NCBI GenBank assembly: GCA_014843695.1 | Contig: CM026393.1 | Span: 5,294,961-5,358,960 of the forward strand | Direction of reading: 5' to 3' | Length of the DNA: 64,000 nt | DNA from: Archivesica marissinica | Taxonomy: Eukaryota; Mollusca; Bivalvia; Venerida; Vesicomyidae | In this document: positions 23,009 through 33,540 of the stretch, one piece after another | Position numbering within the stretch: the first letter of the stretch is position 1 | Layout: the number at the start of each line of letters is the position of its first letter | The notes under the pieces: model-generated | Database searches by the model: none | What the model was told of the DNA's origin: nothing | The model's input: the letters and a program-made list of their open reading frames with translations, nothing else | Translations under genes and position numbers: made by a program

Positions 23009-24233
23009 ATGAAACGAAAGAGAAATAGCGACAAACTGGGTCGGGATACAGGTACACCCGTCCAATCGAAACGGAAAAAAACAACCATGGAACCAATCCA
23101 GGTTGATCAACCGGAAGATAAGATGAAATCAAGCGCCGTCAAAAGGACGACATCTCGTGTGCAGCAAAAATCGGCACAAAAAGTGCAAATGACTGGTGGG
23201 AAACGTTCCCAAGGGAAAACACGGAAACACCAAGAACATGTCAGGACAAACGAAAAACAGAGACATGATCACAAAAAGACTACTATCAAAAAACACAGGA
23301 AGGCACCAGCTGCAACACCTCCACCACCACAGGAATCAGAATCGTCAACAGAATCGTCATCTACCAGCTACACATATATGTCTGATAGCACAGACTCATC
23401 AGACTCTAGTGACAAATTAAATGAGTCCATCTTGTCTCATACTAACACAATCACAGGTATTGACGCCGGGTGCAGCAATTCATTATCACCCCCTCTCCAC
23501 ACCAATCGCATTCCAAATTAGCAAAACAATTCAAAAGAAAATCTGGGCCAACTCCTATGTTGATATGGCTGAGTTACGTCCAACCAATTTTACACGCACA
23601 CATTCTTCCCCAAACTATACTCTGCAAATGGACAACAGGTCAAACATTAATATAACCCCCACCAGCAGATCAAGAACAATTTATAATATTGATACATGGA
23701 CCACTGCATTTCTTCGTTTTGTCGCCATATACACACAGAAAAACATCACCGAAACGGCACAATTGATGAAGTATGCCGAGATCGTTAGAGATCTAGCATT
23801 GAGGCGCCCAGGGTTAGCATGGCAAACATATGATACGCAATTCCGCATGCTCCGGTCACAAATGCCACTACCCTGGGACATGATGCACTTTGAATTCTGG
23901 TTACGGGCCTGCACAGAACCGACATGTACTCCACGGCCCTTTCGTGCCAACAACGCTTACAGGGGGGAGAAGCGTCCCTACCGGCCATCACCGCCCCAAC
24001 AGGTATCAAGGTTTTTGCTCAACACCTGTTGGACGTTTAACAAACGGGGAGACTGTCGTGTCCCCAATTGTTCCAGGCCCCATATCTGTGGTTTCTGCAA
24101 AGGACCACACCATGCAGGTCAATGCTCCTACCAAAACAAGGATCATGCCATCCAAGCCCCCATTGGACAGTTTCAAAACAGACTCCCACAGTCACATCGT
24201 CCCAAGAACCTCAGTCAGCCCAAGCAGAAGTAA
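23009..24233 (+). pseudogene. DIRS/Ngaro-like gag ORF, outer copy, with Cys/His cluster
   Basis: The ATG at 23009 opens a strongly basic Lys/Arg/Gln-rich region and a Ser/Thr/Asp stretch (SSTESSSTSYTYMSDSTDSS), which stops at 23521. The conserved block lies one frame over: FQISKTIQKKIWANSYVDM, WTTAFLRFVAIYT, AQLMKYAEIVRDLA and RSQMPLPWDMMHFEF. A Cys/His cluster follows (CWTFNKRGDCRVPNC ... HICGFC ... HHAGQC), likely nucleic-acid binding. It ends at 24233. The frame change at about 23470-23500 means the copy is damaged. The inner copy at 20030 aligns with the IWAN..Y.D block. Confidence 0.65.
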
Positions 24234-24971
24234 AATTCTTCCCACACCAGTTAAAACAAGGCCACTATGCCAATTACTGGAAGGTAATTTTGACGCCGGT
24301 TACCTTATTTCAGGGTTCTCACATGGGTTTTCCTTAAGTTACATCGGTGCCCGCACACCCATGGATTCCAATAATTTAAAATCTTGCAGGGATCTTCCAA
24401 ATGTTGTGCAGAAAAAGTTAGAGAAAGAACTAACTCTTAACAGGATAGCTGGACCATTTGCAATTTGTCCTATACCCAACTTAAAGATTAGCCCTATTGG
24501 TGTCGTCAACAAAAAAGCACCTGGTCAACATGATGGATACCATCATTTGAGCTTTCCTGAAGGTTCCTCTGTAAATGACTCCATCGATCCACAACTGTCA
24601 ACAGTTTCCTACACAACATTTGATGACGCAATCAATCTACTCTTAAAATTAGGTCCAGGCACTTTGTTTAGTAAAACAGACATAGCCGATGCTTATAGAA
24701 TCATTCCTGTTCACCCTGACGACTATTGTTTACTCGGATTTAGGTTTGGGGGCTGGCTTTATTATGATAAATGTCTTCCTATGGGTGCCTGAAGTAGCTG
24801 TGCTATATTTGAAAGGTTTAGTTCAGGCCTAGAGTGGATAGCAAAAAAGAAGCTACACATCCCCCACATTTTGCATATTTTAGATGATTTCTTGATAATG
24901 GGTGCAAGCAATTCGGACCAGTGTCAAAATAATCTAGACAAATTCCAGCGGTTAATCAGTATTTGGGGCAG
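24234..24971 (+). pseudogene. DIRS/Ngaro-type reverse transcriptase fragment
   Basis: Recognisable blocks in order: LEKELTLNRIAGPF, ISPIGVVNKK, HHLSFPEGSSVND, DDAINLLLKLGPG, LFSKTDIADAYRIIPVHP (motif A Asp), FGGWLYYDKCLPMGA, an in-frame TGA at 24790, then SCAIFERFSSGLEWIA and HILDDFLIMG (motif C with LDDF). It breaks at about 24971 where a SINE in the opposite orientation begins. No RNase H or recombinase follows. This RT type, with ERF..GLEWIA and LDDF, is typical of tyrosine-recombinase retrotransposons. It overlaps the gag frame upstream. Confidence 0.75.
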
Positions 24972-25112
24972 CAACCTCCGTAAGAAACTGCTAACTTTTT
25001 CATATAAATGAGACACGGCCTGAGCGGGGCTCGAACCCGTGACCATCAGTGATGATAGGTTACAGTGGTATACAAGTCAGCGACCTTAACAACTCGACCA
25101 CGAAGGCGGACT
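24972..25112 (-). mobile_element. SINE type A (tRNA-Ser-like head), 5' part
   Basis: The reverse complement reads tccgccttcgtggtcgagt..., with A box, B box (ggttcgagcccc), then 'atatgaaaaagtt' and 'cagtttcttacggaggtt'. It matches the head and early body of 40834-41250. It truncates the RT. Confidence 0.75.
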
Positions 25113-25640
25113 CAAACTATTAATAATTTAATATTGAAGACTTTAAACAGCTTATACTGCAAGGTAGATGATTATACTGTCATCAGTAATCAGTACAAAG
25201 AGTACCTAGAAAGAACATTGACTGTAGAAAGTGATGTTATGTTACAAGAACACTTCGAAAGAGATAAAAGAATGTAAATACAAGATTCAAAATGTATTTA
25301 ATCTGTTTCAGTAATCGTAACATTGACACTGATAATAGATCAACATGTTTAACAAGAAAGAGTTCACGGTCAACAACTTCTGTTAAGTCCAGAGCAAAGC
25401 TAGAAGCAGCTACGGCACGAATGACTGTCGCACAAAAAAAGAGGTAGAATTAAAGAAAATAAATTACATGAAGAATGAGTCGCACAAAAAAAGAGGTAGA
25501 ATTAAAGAAAATAAATTACATGAAGAGTCATCATACTAGATACAATTCAACGGAAACAACAAGATATGGAAGCAGCGTTAGGTCTGATGGAAGAGGAAAA
25601 ACGTTTGATAGAAGCAGCTGCTGAACTTGAGGTATATGAC
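25113..25640 (+). pseudogene. Decayed coiled-coil coding relic, retrotransposon gag-like
   Basis: Fragments in different frames read like one protein: DDYTVISNQYKEYLERTL with EHFERDKRM, then SRAKLEAATARMTVAQKK, then QRKQQDMEAALGLMEEEKRL and AAAELE before a GTATAT donor-like site at 25634. A 54-bp tandem duplication around 25428-25535 (cacaaaaaaagaggtagaat...) adds to the damage. The pattern resembles N-terminal coiled-coil ORFs of BEL/Pao-type or related invertebrate elements, but I cannot fix the family. Confidence 0.4.
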
Positions 25641-26170
25641 AATGGTAGTATGGTAGTGTACATAGTGGAGCTATACCACTATATTTGCTCAATAAGTTTG
25701 AAATGTGGGTGTCTGTGAAACACACTTGGACCTCTGAACTTTAGTTGACAAATAGCTAAGAACATGTATGAACTATCTACGTCTCTGGGAATTGGGTAAC
25801 CTCTGGTCTAATTTATATATGATTATAGACTATGATTAGCCGATTATTGACTGCACTAAACTGAAAGAATTATAATAACGAAATGCGATGGAACATTTAA
25901 TCCGGTACCTACCTCAGGAAGACTGTAGACTGTTATGAACGCGTTGCTGTTTTAAATTAATAAAAATTAATAAAATAATAATTAATTGTTCCGGATACCG
26001 TGAAGCAAAACTGTAATATTAAATTGACAATTGATTGATATTGATACTATATCAAATAGTAACAATGCATACAGATATAATCTTAATTATAACATTATAT
26101 AATTAATGTTCATTATGTGGTCATGGATAAATGTGCCCATGAACTGACAATTTTAACCCATTTACTAACT
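25641..26170. other. AT-rich stretch, no gene seen
   Basis: Contains only short minus-strand ORFs without domains and runs such as 'attaataaaattaataaaat'. It could be intron sequence between the coiled-coil relic and the exon at 26176. Confidence 0.4.
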
Positions 26171-26175
26171 TCAGG

Positions 26176-26536
26176 AAATGACGATGCAATGTTGACTGTG
26201 CGCTGGGATATTTTCCACCCGAAAGGAACTGAAAAACCATGTGGGTGGACACACCTGAGGTTCAAGGTTGTATGCCCTTGGTGTGTAGAAGGTGAGAAAG
26301 TAAGTAACCGGATGGGTGACCTGCGAAAGCACGTTGGTCTGAAGCACCCAGGGCTCACTGAAAATCTACCACCATGTATGCTGTCGGAACCAGCAGGGTT
26401 TTACATAGCATTCTATCCCGAGGACTATGGGCGAGTGATTACGCTAGTCGTTGAACCAAGTTTGGTGAACAATCTAAAAACTGCAATAAGTGTATGGCAG
26501 CAAATAGTCAACAACCCAAGCAGGGCAATGGAATAA
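26176..26536 (+). CDS. Possible terminal exon with one C2H2-type zinc finger
   Basis: After an acceptor-like 'ttactaacttcag' the open frame reads GNDDAMLTVRWDIFHPKG, then FKVVCPWC ... DLRKHVGLKH (Cys-x2-Cys, His-x4-His), then EPAGFYIAFYPEDYGRVI, and ends SRAME with TAA at 26534. The stop-free frame extends back to 26117, but the acceptor is the better start. I recall no named family. A single finger followed by a 'GFYIA.YP.DY' block may mark an expanded mollusc family. It may belong with the coiled-coil relic upstream. Confidence 0.45.
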
Positions 26537-27267
26537 TGGGAGAGTGGCTGGAGCATCGGCGGCAGCACCCCACTAAGATCTGAATTGCCATTCATTAGTG
26601 TGCTAAGTCCATTACAAAGAAAGGGACACTATACCGTCCTACAAGACCAAGTATTCAATAACAAATAAATCTGACAATAAATATAATGTTACCAGAAGTT
26701 TACATGTGTGACTATCAGTTACTTTAACCATGTCAATGTCGGCGATGACATTAACTCGCCTTAGAAGTGTGGACATCAGTCTGCCGACACCAAAACAGCA
26801 GTGCCAATATGTCAAGGTAGGGAGATTCAGGGAATTGGGAGGCGAAATCAGCGACCATCTGGGAAGTGGGGAATGTTATATTGACAACATTGGAACTCAC
26901 AAAGCTACAACGTTGCCGTTCCCATGATATGAAATCAGACCCCCAGTTCCATGCGTTGTATCCTCTGTCAGTAGTCTACAACAGCAGGTCTGCTCCCTTC
27001 TAAGGGGGCGATGCCTTTAGTTTGCTCTGGGCGTAGAAAGTGGACATGCGAGGGACAGGTCGTGTTTAAGGGCAATATTAACACGATTTCCTGTTCTAGC
27101 GTCGGCTGGAAGGCCATGGACAGGAATAGGCGATCACAGATGAGTCGCCATGCTACACGTTTGCTTGACAGCGACATGTCTGGTTACACGGTCACCGATC
27201 CAGACGACAGTGTATATATGCATAACTTTTTAATCTTGCAAGGGTCGGCACAGACACCTTTTAATCT
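26537..27267. other. Stretch without a recognised gene
   Basis: Weak open frames at 26730-26927 and 27011-27277 have no domain. The 'gaatgaatgaatgg' at 27268 starts the LINE tail. Confidence 0.35.
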
Positions 27268-27478
27268 GAATGAATGAATGGTGTTTTACGGCGCATCGAC
27301 ATCTAAGGTCATGTAGCGCGCATTAAAGTTATGTTTATTGTCGAGTGTATGAAATAAAATTCTGTATAAGTATATGCATTACGTAAAAATTAATACTAAG
27401 AAGTTATAAAGACGTAAGATTAATTACAGGTAATATATGAATGAATGATTACTACAAAGGCATGATTAACAATTGATA

Positions 27479-27886
27479 TCACAGCTTATTATAAATTCCT
27501 ATTGCCTTGATAAATGATATGATGGACTCTACTCTGATAGAGTCGAAGAGTTTTTTAATGTTGTCCACATTGTAGTACTGCAACCGGATTGGTTGAAGGT
27601 CAACACAGTGTATTAAGATATGCTCCACCGTGTATAGAGTATTGCATGGGATACATGCTGGTGCATCATCTCGAGACAAGAGCCATGAATGTGATATTCG
27701 AGAATGACCAATCCTAAGACGGGCAAGAATGACTTCTTCTCGACGAATAGGCCTGTAAATTGGGCACCATTCGCCAAGTGTTGGTTTGATCGAATGCAGT
27801 TTGTTAAAAATTTCACCATCCCATTGGGCCGGCCAAGAGGATTGAATTAAGGTAAGAATTGTAGACTTAATATCGGTATAACACAC
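27479..27886 (-). pseudogene. LINE ORF2 C-terminal segment
   Basis: Reads YTDIKSTILTLIQSSWPAQW, then RPIRREEVILARLRIGHSRI, SWLLSRDDAPACIPC, and TVEHILIHC, ending IGIYNKL with a stop at 27479. The CIPC ... VEHILIHC spacing is the Cys-Cys-His-Cys cluster at the end of RNase H-bearing LINE proteins. It joins in frame to the RNase H part at 29527-30565 once the LTR and one CACAC are removed. Confidence 0.75.
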
Positions 27887-29531
27887 TGTAACAAAATGAA
27901 AGTGACCATTTTAACTAATGTGTAGTTGGGCCTCTTTATCAATGGATTTCAGAGCATTTTGCCGTACCATTGAAACATTTATTCAGTAATTGTATCATAA
28001 ATTGGGACGAATGTATCTATACCAGATAAAGGACAGTGGTGTATTATTATATATCACTTATAAGGGAAATTCCCGTTTATTTGATATAAATCCGACTAGT
28101 ATTAGCAGATTTGGGTTTATTCTTTTCAAATCACTGTTCCCTTTATCAGTGAAATTAACTTCTAGGGCCTGATAAGAACGCGCAGTCAATATGGTACGTT
28201 TCATATCGGCTGATAAAATGCATGGGAAAAGCGTACGTATACTCAGGGGAAGGCTCTATATAAATTCGGTCCCGTACAGTGCACTGACATTGCTTTCGGA
28301 ACATCACACTTGACTGTTGTGGAATTGTACATGCGACAGATTTGGGTATGTAAATATATATTATATTGTTCGTAGTTGTCATTAGGTTATTTTATCTGAA
28401 CGTCGTCTAAAGCAACTGTCCGAGACGTTACCAGAAACATGTTGTAGTAAATCGTTATTAAATGTGATTCTAGTGATTTACGACGATGGATATCTACTGT
28501 TCATTACATACATAATAATTAACTAATAACTACTGTTGAATCCAGTGTTGAATATATGGCTGGGGCAGAGTGGTGATCAGCTGTTATTGAAAGGGGTGTC
28601 ATGTACGCTCAAATTGCAGGAGCGGAGTAATAGGTTATCGAGTGGTTCTAAGTTTGTGTATATATATATAGATATACCATATGAGGTCATGATGGGTCCG
28701 GAGTCGTTGTATATTTAGACCGTGAAGGTCACCATATGTATTGATTCTACATAGACGTGTGTGTATCTATGTCTAAGCATTATGGTAACTATTGTCTTGT
28801 TGTTGTACCACAATGCTATAATATAAGGTGGTAAGAAGAGCCGAGTAGATTGACGTAGCACAAGGGTTTTATATTTGTTATTGTTGTAGTCGCTTCATGC
28901 CTGAACCAGGAGCCGTGAGAGGTGTAGCTCAGGGGCGTAGATCCTGTTCGGAACGATCAAGATAACAAGCTGGGGCACGAGCCGACTGGGATAGTTTGCC
29001 GGCGTGAGCTGGTGACGTCCATATACTGGAGAGTGTCAGCGGTTAGCGGTAGCTGTACAGCATCGAGTCCGCCGTCAGTGGACAGGGTCCTTAGGACGCA
29101 GGGAGTTAGTGATCTTGTGTATTGTAAATCTTTAAAGTGTGCATTATAGCACTGTGACGGCAATACTTGCCAAGCTTTTAATGTGTGCATTATAGCACTG
29201 TGATGGCCATACGTGCCAATGTTTAAATAGGTGTATTATAGCCTAAAGTTAAAGCCGAGTGTGGAACGGCAGAGATTTAGATCTCGGAACTGTGACATAA
29301 ATTAACGGCATTGCCAGCCGAAGACCGGGCTCTATACCGGAAGTGAAGCAATCATTTGTGAAGAGCCAAACTACGGACAAACATACGTCTCTTACCATCC
29401 ATTGTCTGTGTGCAAGTGTTGTTTGATGTATATTAAAAATTGTAAATCTACTTAGTCTTTATGCATACACTTGATCCTGGTATCCGTGACCCTGAGATAA
29501 GCTGGCCCTCGTGTCATTCTGTGACACACAC
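27882..29531 (+). mobile_element. Solo LTR, 1,640 bp, with 5-bp target-site duplication
   Basis: The LTR spans 27887-29526. It starts TGTAACAAAATGA and ends TTCTGTGACA (TG...CA), and CACAC stands on each side (27882-27886 and 29527-29531). A TATA-like 'ctatataaattcgg' lies at about 28255. Removal of the LTR and one CACAC restores the LINE frame. No internal retroviral region is present, so LTR-LTR recombination is likely. The family is not identified; a 5-bp duplication fits Gypsy- or BEL-type elements. Confidence 0.8.
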
Positions 29532-30565
29532 TTTAATCCTAGAAATTGGTAATGACAAAGCCAGCTTTGCATTCTGGTCAGCCATTTCATTACCTTTTAT
29601 ACCCATATGACTCGGAAGCCAGCAGAACACAAATGTATTTGTTTCTGAAAGGGAAGAAATCCTTTCAAGCAAAGTACAAACAATAGGATTTTCAAACTTT
29701 TCATAATACAAAGCCTGTAAAACAGACAAGGAATCAGAGAAAATGATATATTGAACATAGTGTGATTCCACTGCAAGATCTAGAGCGAGATCTATGGCCT
29801 TCAGTTCGGCAGAGAAAATTGAGGACTTGTTTGGAAGTCTACATTTCCGATTTGTATTCCCAAAGATTGCTGCTGACGCAACAGTGTCACCAGCTTTTGA
29901 ACCATCTGTGTATATGGCTTTGAAGACAGAATAAAATTCCCTGATTTCATGATATTTTGTTTGAAACTGGCTCCTGTCTGTAATAGACTTTTTATCAGAA
30001 GTGAGATCAAAGCGAAACTCGGCAGTGTTAAGGGTCCAATGAGGAGAATCTGGGATTTTATACTGTGCAATAGATTTCATGTCAATATGTAGGTCATCTA
30101 GACATTGTTCCATGCGTATACCTAGTGGGGCAATAGCTCTCGGTTTCCTTTGAAACTGCACTTTAAAGTGGGGTTGAAAGACCACTTTGTGAGCTGGGTT
30201 TAGAGGATTTGACTTGAGTTTCAGTAGGTATTGAAGAGCTAGCTTCTGTCGTCTAGCATACAGAGAGGGTTCATTTGCTTCAGCATAAAGACTTTTAACA
30301 GGGGAAGTTCTGAAAGCTCCAAGGACTAATCGTAGACCTTGATTATGTATAGGATCAAGTATTTTCAGGTACGATTTTCGTGCAGATCCGTAAATTATCG
30401 AACCATAATCCAGCTTAGAGCGAACCAATGACCGATAGAGCCGTAGAAGTACCTTTTTATCAGCTCCCCAATCGGAATGTGCCACAACCGTTAAAATATT
30501 TAGAGCTTTTTGACATTTCTTTTGTAAATTATTGATATGAGGAATGAATGAGTTTTTTTATCAAA
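29527..30565 (-). pseudogene. LINE ORF2: end of reverse transcriptase plus RNase H
   Basis: The frame is open from about 30565. SFIPHINNLQKKCQKAL, LLRLYRSLVRSKLDYG and LKILDPIHNQGLRLVLGAF are the thumb region typical of these LINEs. RNase H follows with IYTDGSKAGD, IFSAELKAIDLAL, YIIFSDSLSVLQAL and CWLPSHMGIKGNEMADQNA, so the Asp-Glu-Asp-Asp residues are all visible. The reading is cut at 29531 by the solo LTR. Confidence 0.8.
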
Positions 30566-30735
30566 GAATGAATGAATGAATGGTGTTTTACGGCGCATCG
30601 ACATCTAAGGTCATGTAGCGCGCATTAAAGTTATGTTTATTGTCGAGTGTATGAAATAAAATTCTATATAAGTATATGTATTACGTAAAAATTAATACTA
30701 AGAAGTTATAAAGACGTAAGATTAATTACAGGTAA
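30566..30735 (-). mobile_element. Second LINE 3' end, head-to-tail with the first
   Basis: (gaat)n followed by ggtgttttacggcgcatcga and the next 140 bases repeats 27268-27436 with only a couple of differences. The rest runs into the N gap. Confidence 0.85.
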
Positions 30736-31735
30736 NNNNNNNNNNNNNNNNNNNNNNNNNNNNNNNNNNNNNNNNNNNNNNNNNNNNNNNNNNNNNNNNN
30801 NNNNNNNNNNNNNNNNNNNNNNNNNNNNNNNNNNNNNNNNNNNNNNNNNNNNNNNNNNNNNNNNNNNNNNNNNNNNNNNNNNNNNNNNNNNNNNNNNNNN
30901 NNNNNNNNNNNNNNNNNNNNNNNNNNNNNNNNNNNNNNNNNNNNNNNNNNNNNNNNNNNNNNNNNNNNNNNNNNNNNNNNNNNNNNNNNNNNNNNNNNNN
31001 NNNNNNNNNNNNNNNNNNNNNNNNNNNNNNNNNNNNNNNNNNNNNNNNNNNNNNNNNNNNNNNNNNNNNNNNNNNNNNNNNNNNNNNNNNNNNNNNNNNN
31101 NNNNNNNNNNNNNNNNNNNNNNNNNNNNNNNNNNNNNNNNNNNNNNNNNNNNNNNNNNNNNNNNNNNNNNNNNNNNNNNNNNNNNNNNNNNNNNNNNNNN
31201 NNNNNNNNNNNNNNNNNNNNNNNNNNNNNNNNNNNNNNNNNNNNNNNNNNNNNNNNNNNNNNNNNNNNNNNNNNNNNNNNNNNNNNNNNNNNNNNNNNNN
31301 NNNNNNNNNNNNNNNNNNNNNNNNNNNNNNNNNNNNNNNNNNNNNNNNNNNNNNNNNNNNNNNNNNNNNNNNNNNNNNNNNNNNNNNNNNNNNNNNNNNN
31401 NNNNNNNNNNNNNNNNNNNNNNNNNNNNNNNNNNNNNNNNNNNNNNNNNNNNNNNNNNNNNNNNNNNNNNNNNNNNNNNNNNNNNNNNNNNNNNNNNNNN
31501 NNNNNNNNNNNNNNNNNNNNNNNNNNNNNNNNNNNNNNNNNNNNNNNNNNNNNNNNNNNNNNNNNNNNNNNNNNNNNNNNNNNNNNNNNNNNNNNNNNNN
31601 NNNNNNNNNNNNNNNNNNNNNNNNNNNNNNNNNNNNNNNNNNNNNNNNNNNNNNNNNNNNNNNNNNNNNNNNNNNNNNNNNNNNNNNNNNNNNNNNNNNN
31701 NNNNNNNNNNNNNNNNNNNNNNNNNNNNNNNNNNN
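30736..31735. other. Assembly gap, 1000 N
   Basis: The run of N is exactly 1000 long, so it is probably a placeholder length. It starts inside a LINE 3' UTR and ends inside a minisatellite. Confidence 0.98.
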
Positions 31736-32125
31736 GTTGTGAAGTAGGGTCATGGGGCACTGGTTGTGAAGTGGGGGTCGTGGGACACTGATTGTGCAGT
31801 GGGGTCGTGGGACACTGGTTGTGCAGTGTTGGTCGTGGGGCACTGGTTGTGCAGTGGGGGTCGTGGGACACTGGTTGTGCAGTGGGAGTCGTGGGACACT
31901 GGTTGTTAAGTGGGGGTCGTGGGACACTGGTTGTTAAGTGAGGTAGTGGGACACTGGTTGTTAAGTGGGGATCGTGGGACACTGGTTGTGAAGTGGGCAT
32001 CGTTGGACACTTGTTGTTTAGTGGGGGTCGTGGGACACTTATAGCGAAGTGGGGGTCGTGGGACACTGGTTGTCATGTTGGTGTCCATGGACACTGGTTG
32101 AGAAGTTGAGATGTGGGTGTCGAGG
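31736..32125. repeat. 28-bp minisatellite, about 13 copies, running into the gap
   Basis: The unit is 'gttgtgaagtgggggtcgtg' plus 'ggacactg'. Copies near the right end are the most diverged. The true array is probably longer and is the likely cause of the gap. Minus-strand ORFs through it (Pro/Thr/His-rich) are artefacts. Confidence 0.9.
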
Positions 32126-32195
32126 GACTACGTCATAAGTCTTAAGATCATTGTGTTTTTTTTGGTATACTTCAAGAACATATCCAGTGGATTTC

Positions 32196-32804
32196 TTAAA
32201 GCAGCATTACATCGTAATAAAGGATGTTTTGGGTAAAATATAAATACTAATGTGTGAATGTTTACAAAAATCGAAATAGTCGCTCAGAAACGATAAAATT
32301 CCAATAAATTCAAACCGTCGTATACGCGAATTTGTTTATCAACACACGAAATATAAACACGCACAGCGCGCATGCGTGAAACAACATAGGATGTAGAAAA
32401 CAACGTATATAGTTTGAACATGAAAGACTATCTATCTATCTTCCTCTAATGTCGAACCCCTCGCGGGGATGTAGAAATGTCCCTAAAAACATAGCTAACA
32501 GAGGTATGAATCAACATATCAAGTAATTTAATTAAAAAAGACAACGCGGGGAAAACGGGGACGATGTATTCCGAATGCAAACACGTGCGGACGATGCGTT
32601 CCGGTTGTAAACAAGTGCGTGACCGATCGACTCGGAAAGTCCTACTTTCGGTTTCGAGTTTGTTTTATCGCAAAAAACACTGATTACCAAATGAACATAA
32701 GCATACAAAGTATAATGTTAGAATGTGTAGCAGCATTGCTACCCATACATAAAAATCGATTTTTTCAAATATCTTTTATTTCATACGATGTAATGCTGCT
32801 TTAA
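32196..32804. mobile_element. MITE-like element with perfect terminal inverted repeats and TTAA/TA flanks
   Basis: The left end TTAAAGCAGCATTACATCGT and right end ACGATGTAATGCTGCTTTAA are perfect inverted repeats, 609 bp apart outer to outer. TTAA or TA would be the target duplication (piggyBac- or Tc1/mariner-like). There is no coding capacity. A diverged relative starts at 63412. Confidence 0.75.
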
Positions 32805-32954
32805 TACATTGCATACTGTAAACCAATTGGATACTAGTCGAGAGATGCCCCACTGTCCTCGTTGCAGATAATACAGTTATCTATTAGATGTGACCTGACA
32901 AATGTATATTTTCGATACAGATACTACCTGTGTTTATTGAGATGCAGAAATCCA

Positions 32955-33242
32955 TACAGACTGATCTGTAGTCCAGTGGTAGCACGCTGGACTGGTAATC
33001 CAGGGATCGCAGATTCGATCCCCTGTCTGACCATAATAAAATTAACAGTCTTTCAGATGGGACGTTAAACCAAGGTCTCGTGTCGGTGCTTTACATCGTG
33101 CACGTAAAAGAACTAGATGCGACTCTGGAATGTGTCTCTGTCGGTATCATTACACTGTCCTCCAAAATCTGAAATGACTAATCTCTTCAGGAGGTGTCGC
33201 TCATATGGGCAACCGGTAGCGACGATAACTAATGTAAAAACA
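32955..33242 (+). mobile_element. SINE type B (tRNA-Thr-like head), copy 1
   Basis: The head 'ctgtagtccagtggtagcac' has anticodon loop ctggtaa (GGT). The B box is gattcgatccc. The body follows, with the 3' hairpin gtcgctcatatgggcaaccg/gtagcgac and a taa-rich end. This is the family consensus type used for the copies below. Confidence 0.85.
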
Positions 33243-33482
33243 AAAACTGTCCAGTGGCTAACACGTTGGACTGCGTATCAAGGGAGCACAGTATGTCAGC
33301 TGGGACTTTAAACTGAGGTCTCGTTCCGATGCTTTACACCATGCTCGTAAACGAACAAGAGGAGACTCTGGCATGGGTCTCTGTCTGTATCATTGTACTA
33401 TCCTCCAAAATATAAAATGACTAATCTCATCCGGAGGCGTCGCTCATATATGGCCGGTAGCGACGATAAATAAACTTAAAAC
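33243..33482 (+). mobile_element. SINE type B, copy 2, directly behind copy 1
   Basis: A diverged copy joined head-to-tail to copy 1. The head is deleted in part ('gtccagtggctaacacgttg' then 'ggactgcgtatc'). The body and the gtcgctcatatatggccggt hairpin end are kept. Confidence 0.75.
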
Positions 33483-33497
33483 CTCCGCCACAACCAC

Positions 33498-33540
33498 ATT
33501 GGTACCACCACCACCACCACCACCACCATCATCAACATCA
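33498..33540. repeat. (ACC)n/(ATC)n microsatellite
   Basis: About eight tandem acc units followed by atcatcaacatca, just after SINE B copy 2. Confidence 0.9.

Larger units (their letters stand above)
11049..24971 (+). mobile_element. DIRS/Ngaro-like retroelement, outer copy, interrupted by a hAT element
   Basis: If the hAT insert (11531-21564) is removed, this reads in one direction: SGNH-hydrolase ORF, a 1.2-kb spacer with short tandem repeats, a gag-like ORF with a Cys/His cluster, and a reverse transcriptase cut off at about 24971 where a SINE begins. No tyrosine recombinase or terminal repeats are seen, so the element is 3'-truncated. The RT resembles those of tyrosine-recombinase retrotransposons (DIRS order). 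SGNH ORFs are known from some Ngaro elements and from some CR1-type LINEs. The order seen here, SGNH upstream of gag, is repeated in the second copy inside the hAT intron. Confidence 0.6.
27268..30565 (-). mobile_element. LINE with RNase H, 5'-truncated, split by a solo LTR
   Basis: The minus-strand element ends at 27268 with a (TTCA)n tail after 'gatgcgccgtaaaacacca'. It has a 3' UTR (27268-27478), a C-terminal coding part (27479-27886), a solo LTR insertion (27887-29526), then RNase H and the end of RT (29527-30565). It stops at 30565 where another copy's tail begins. RNase H places it with LINEs of the I/Nimb/Jockey-like groups that carry this domain. Confidence 0.75.

Noticed and set aside
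30722..32094. Minus-strand frames of about 400-450 codons with Pro/Thr/His repeats
   Set aside because: They run through 1000 N and a 28-bp minisatellite.
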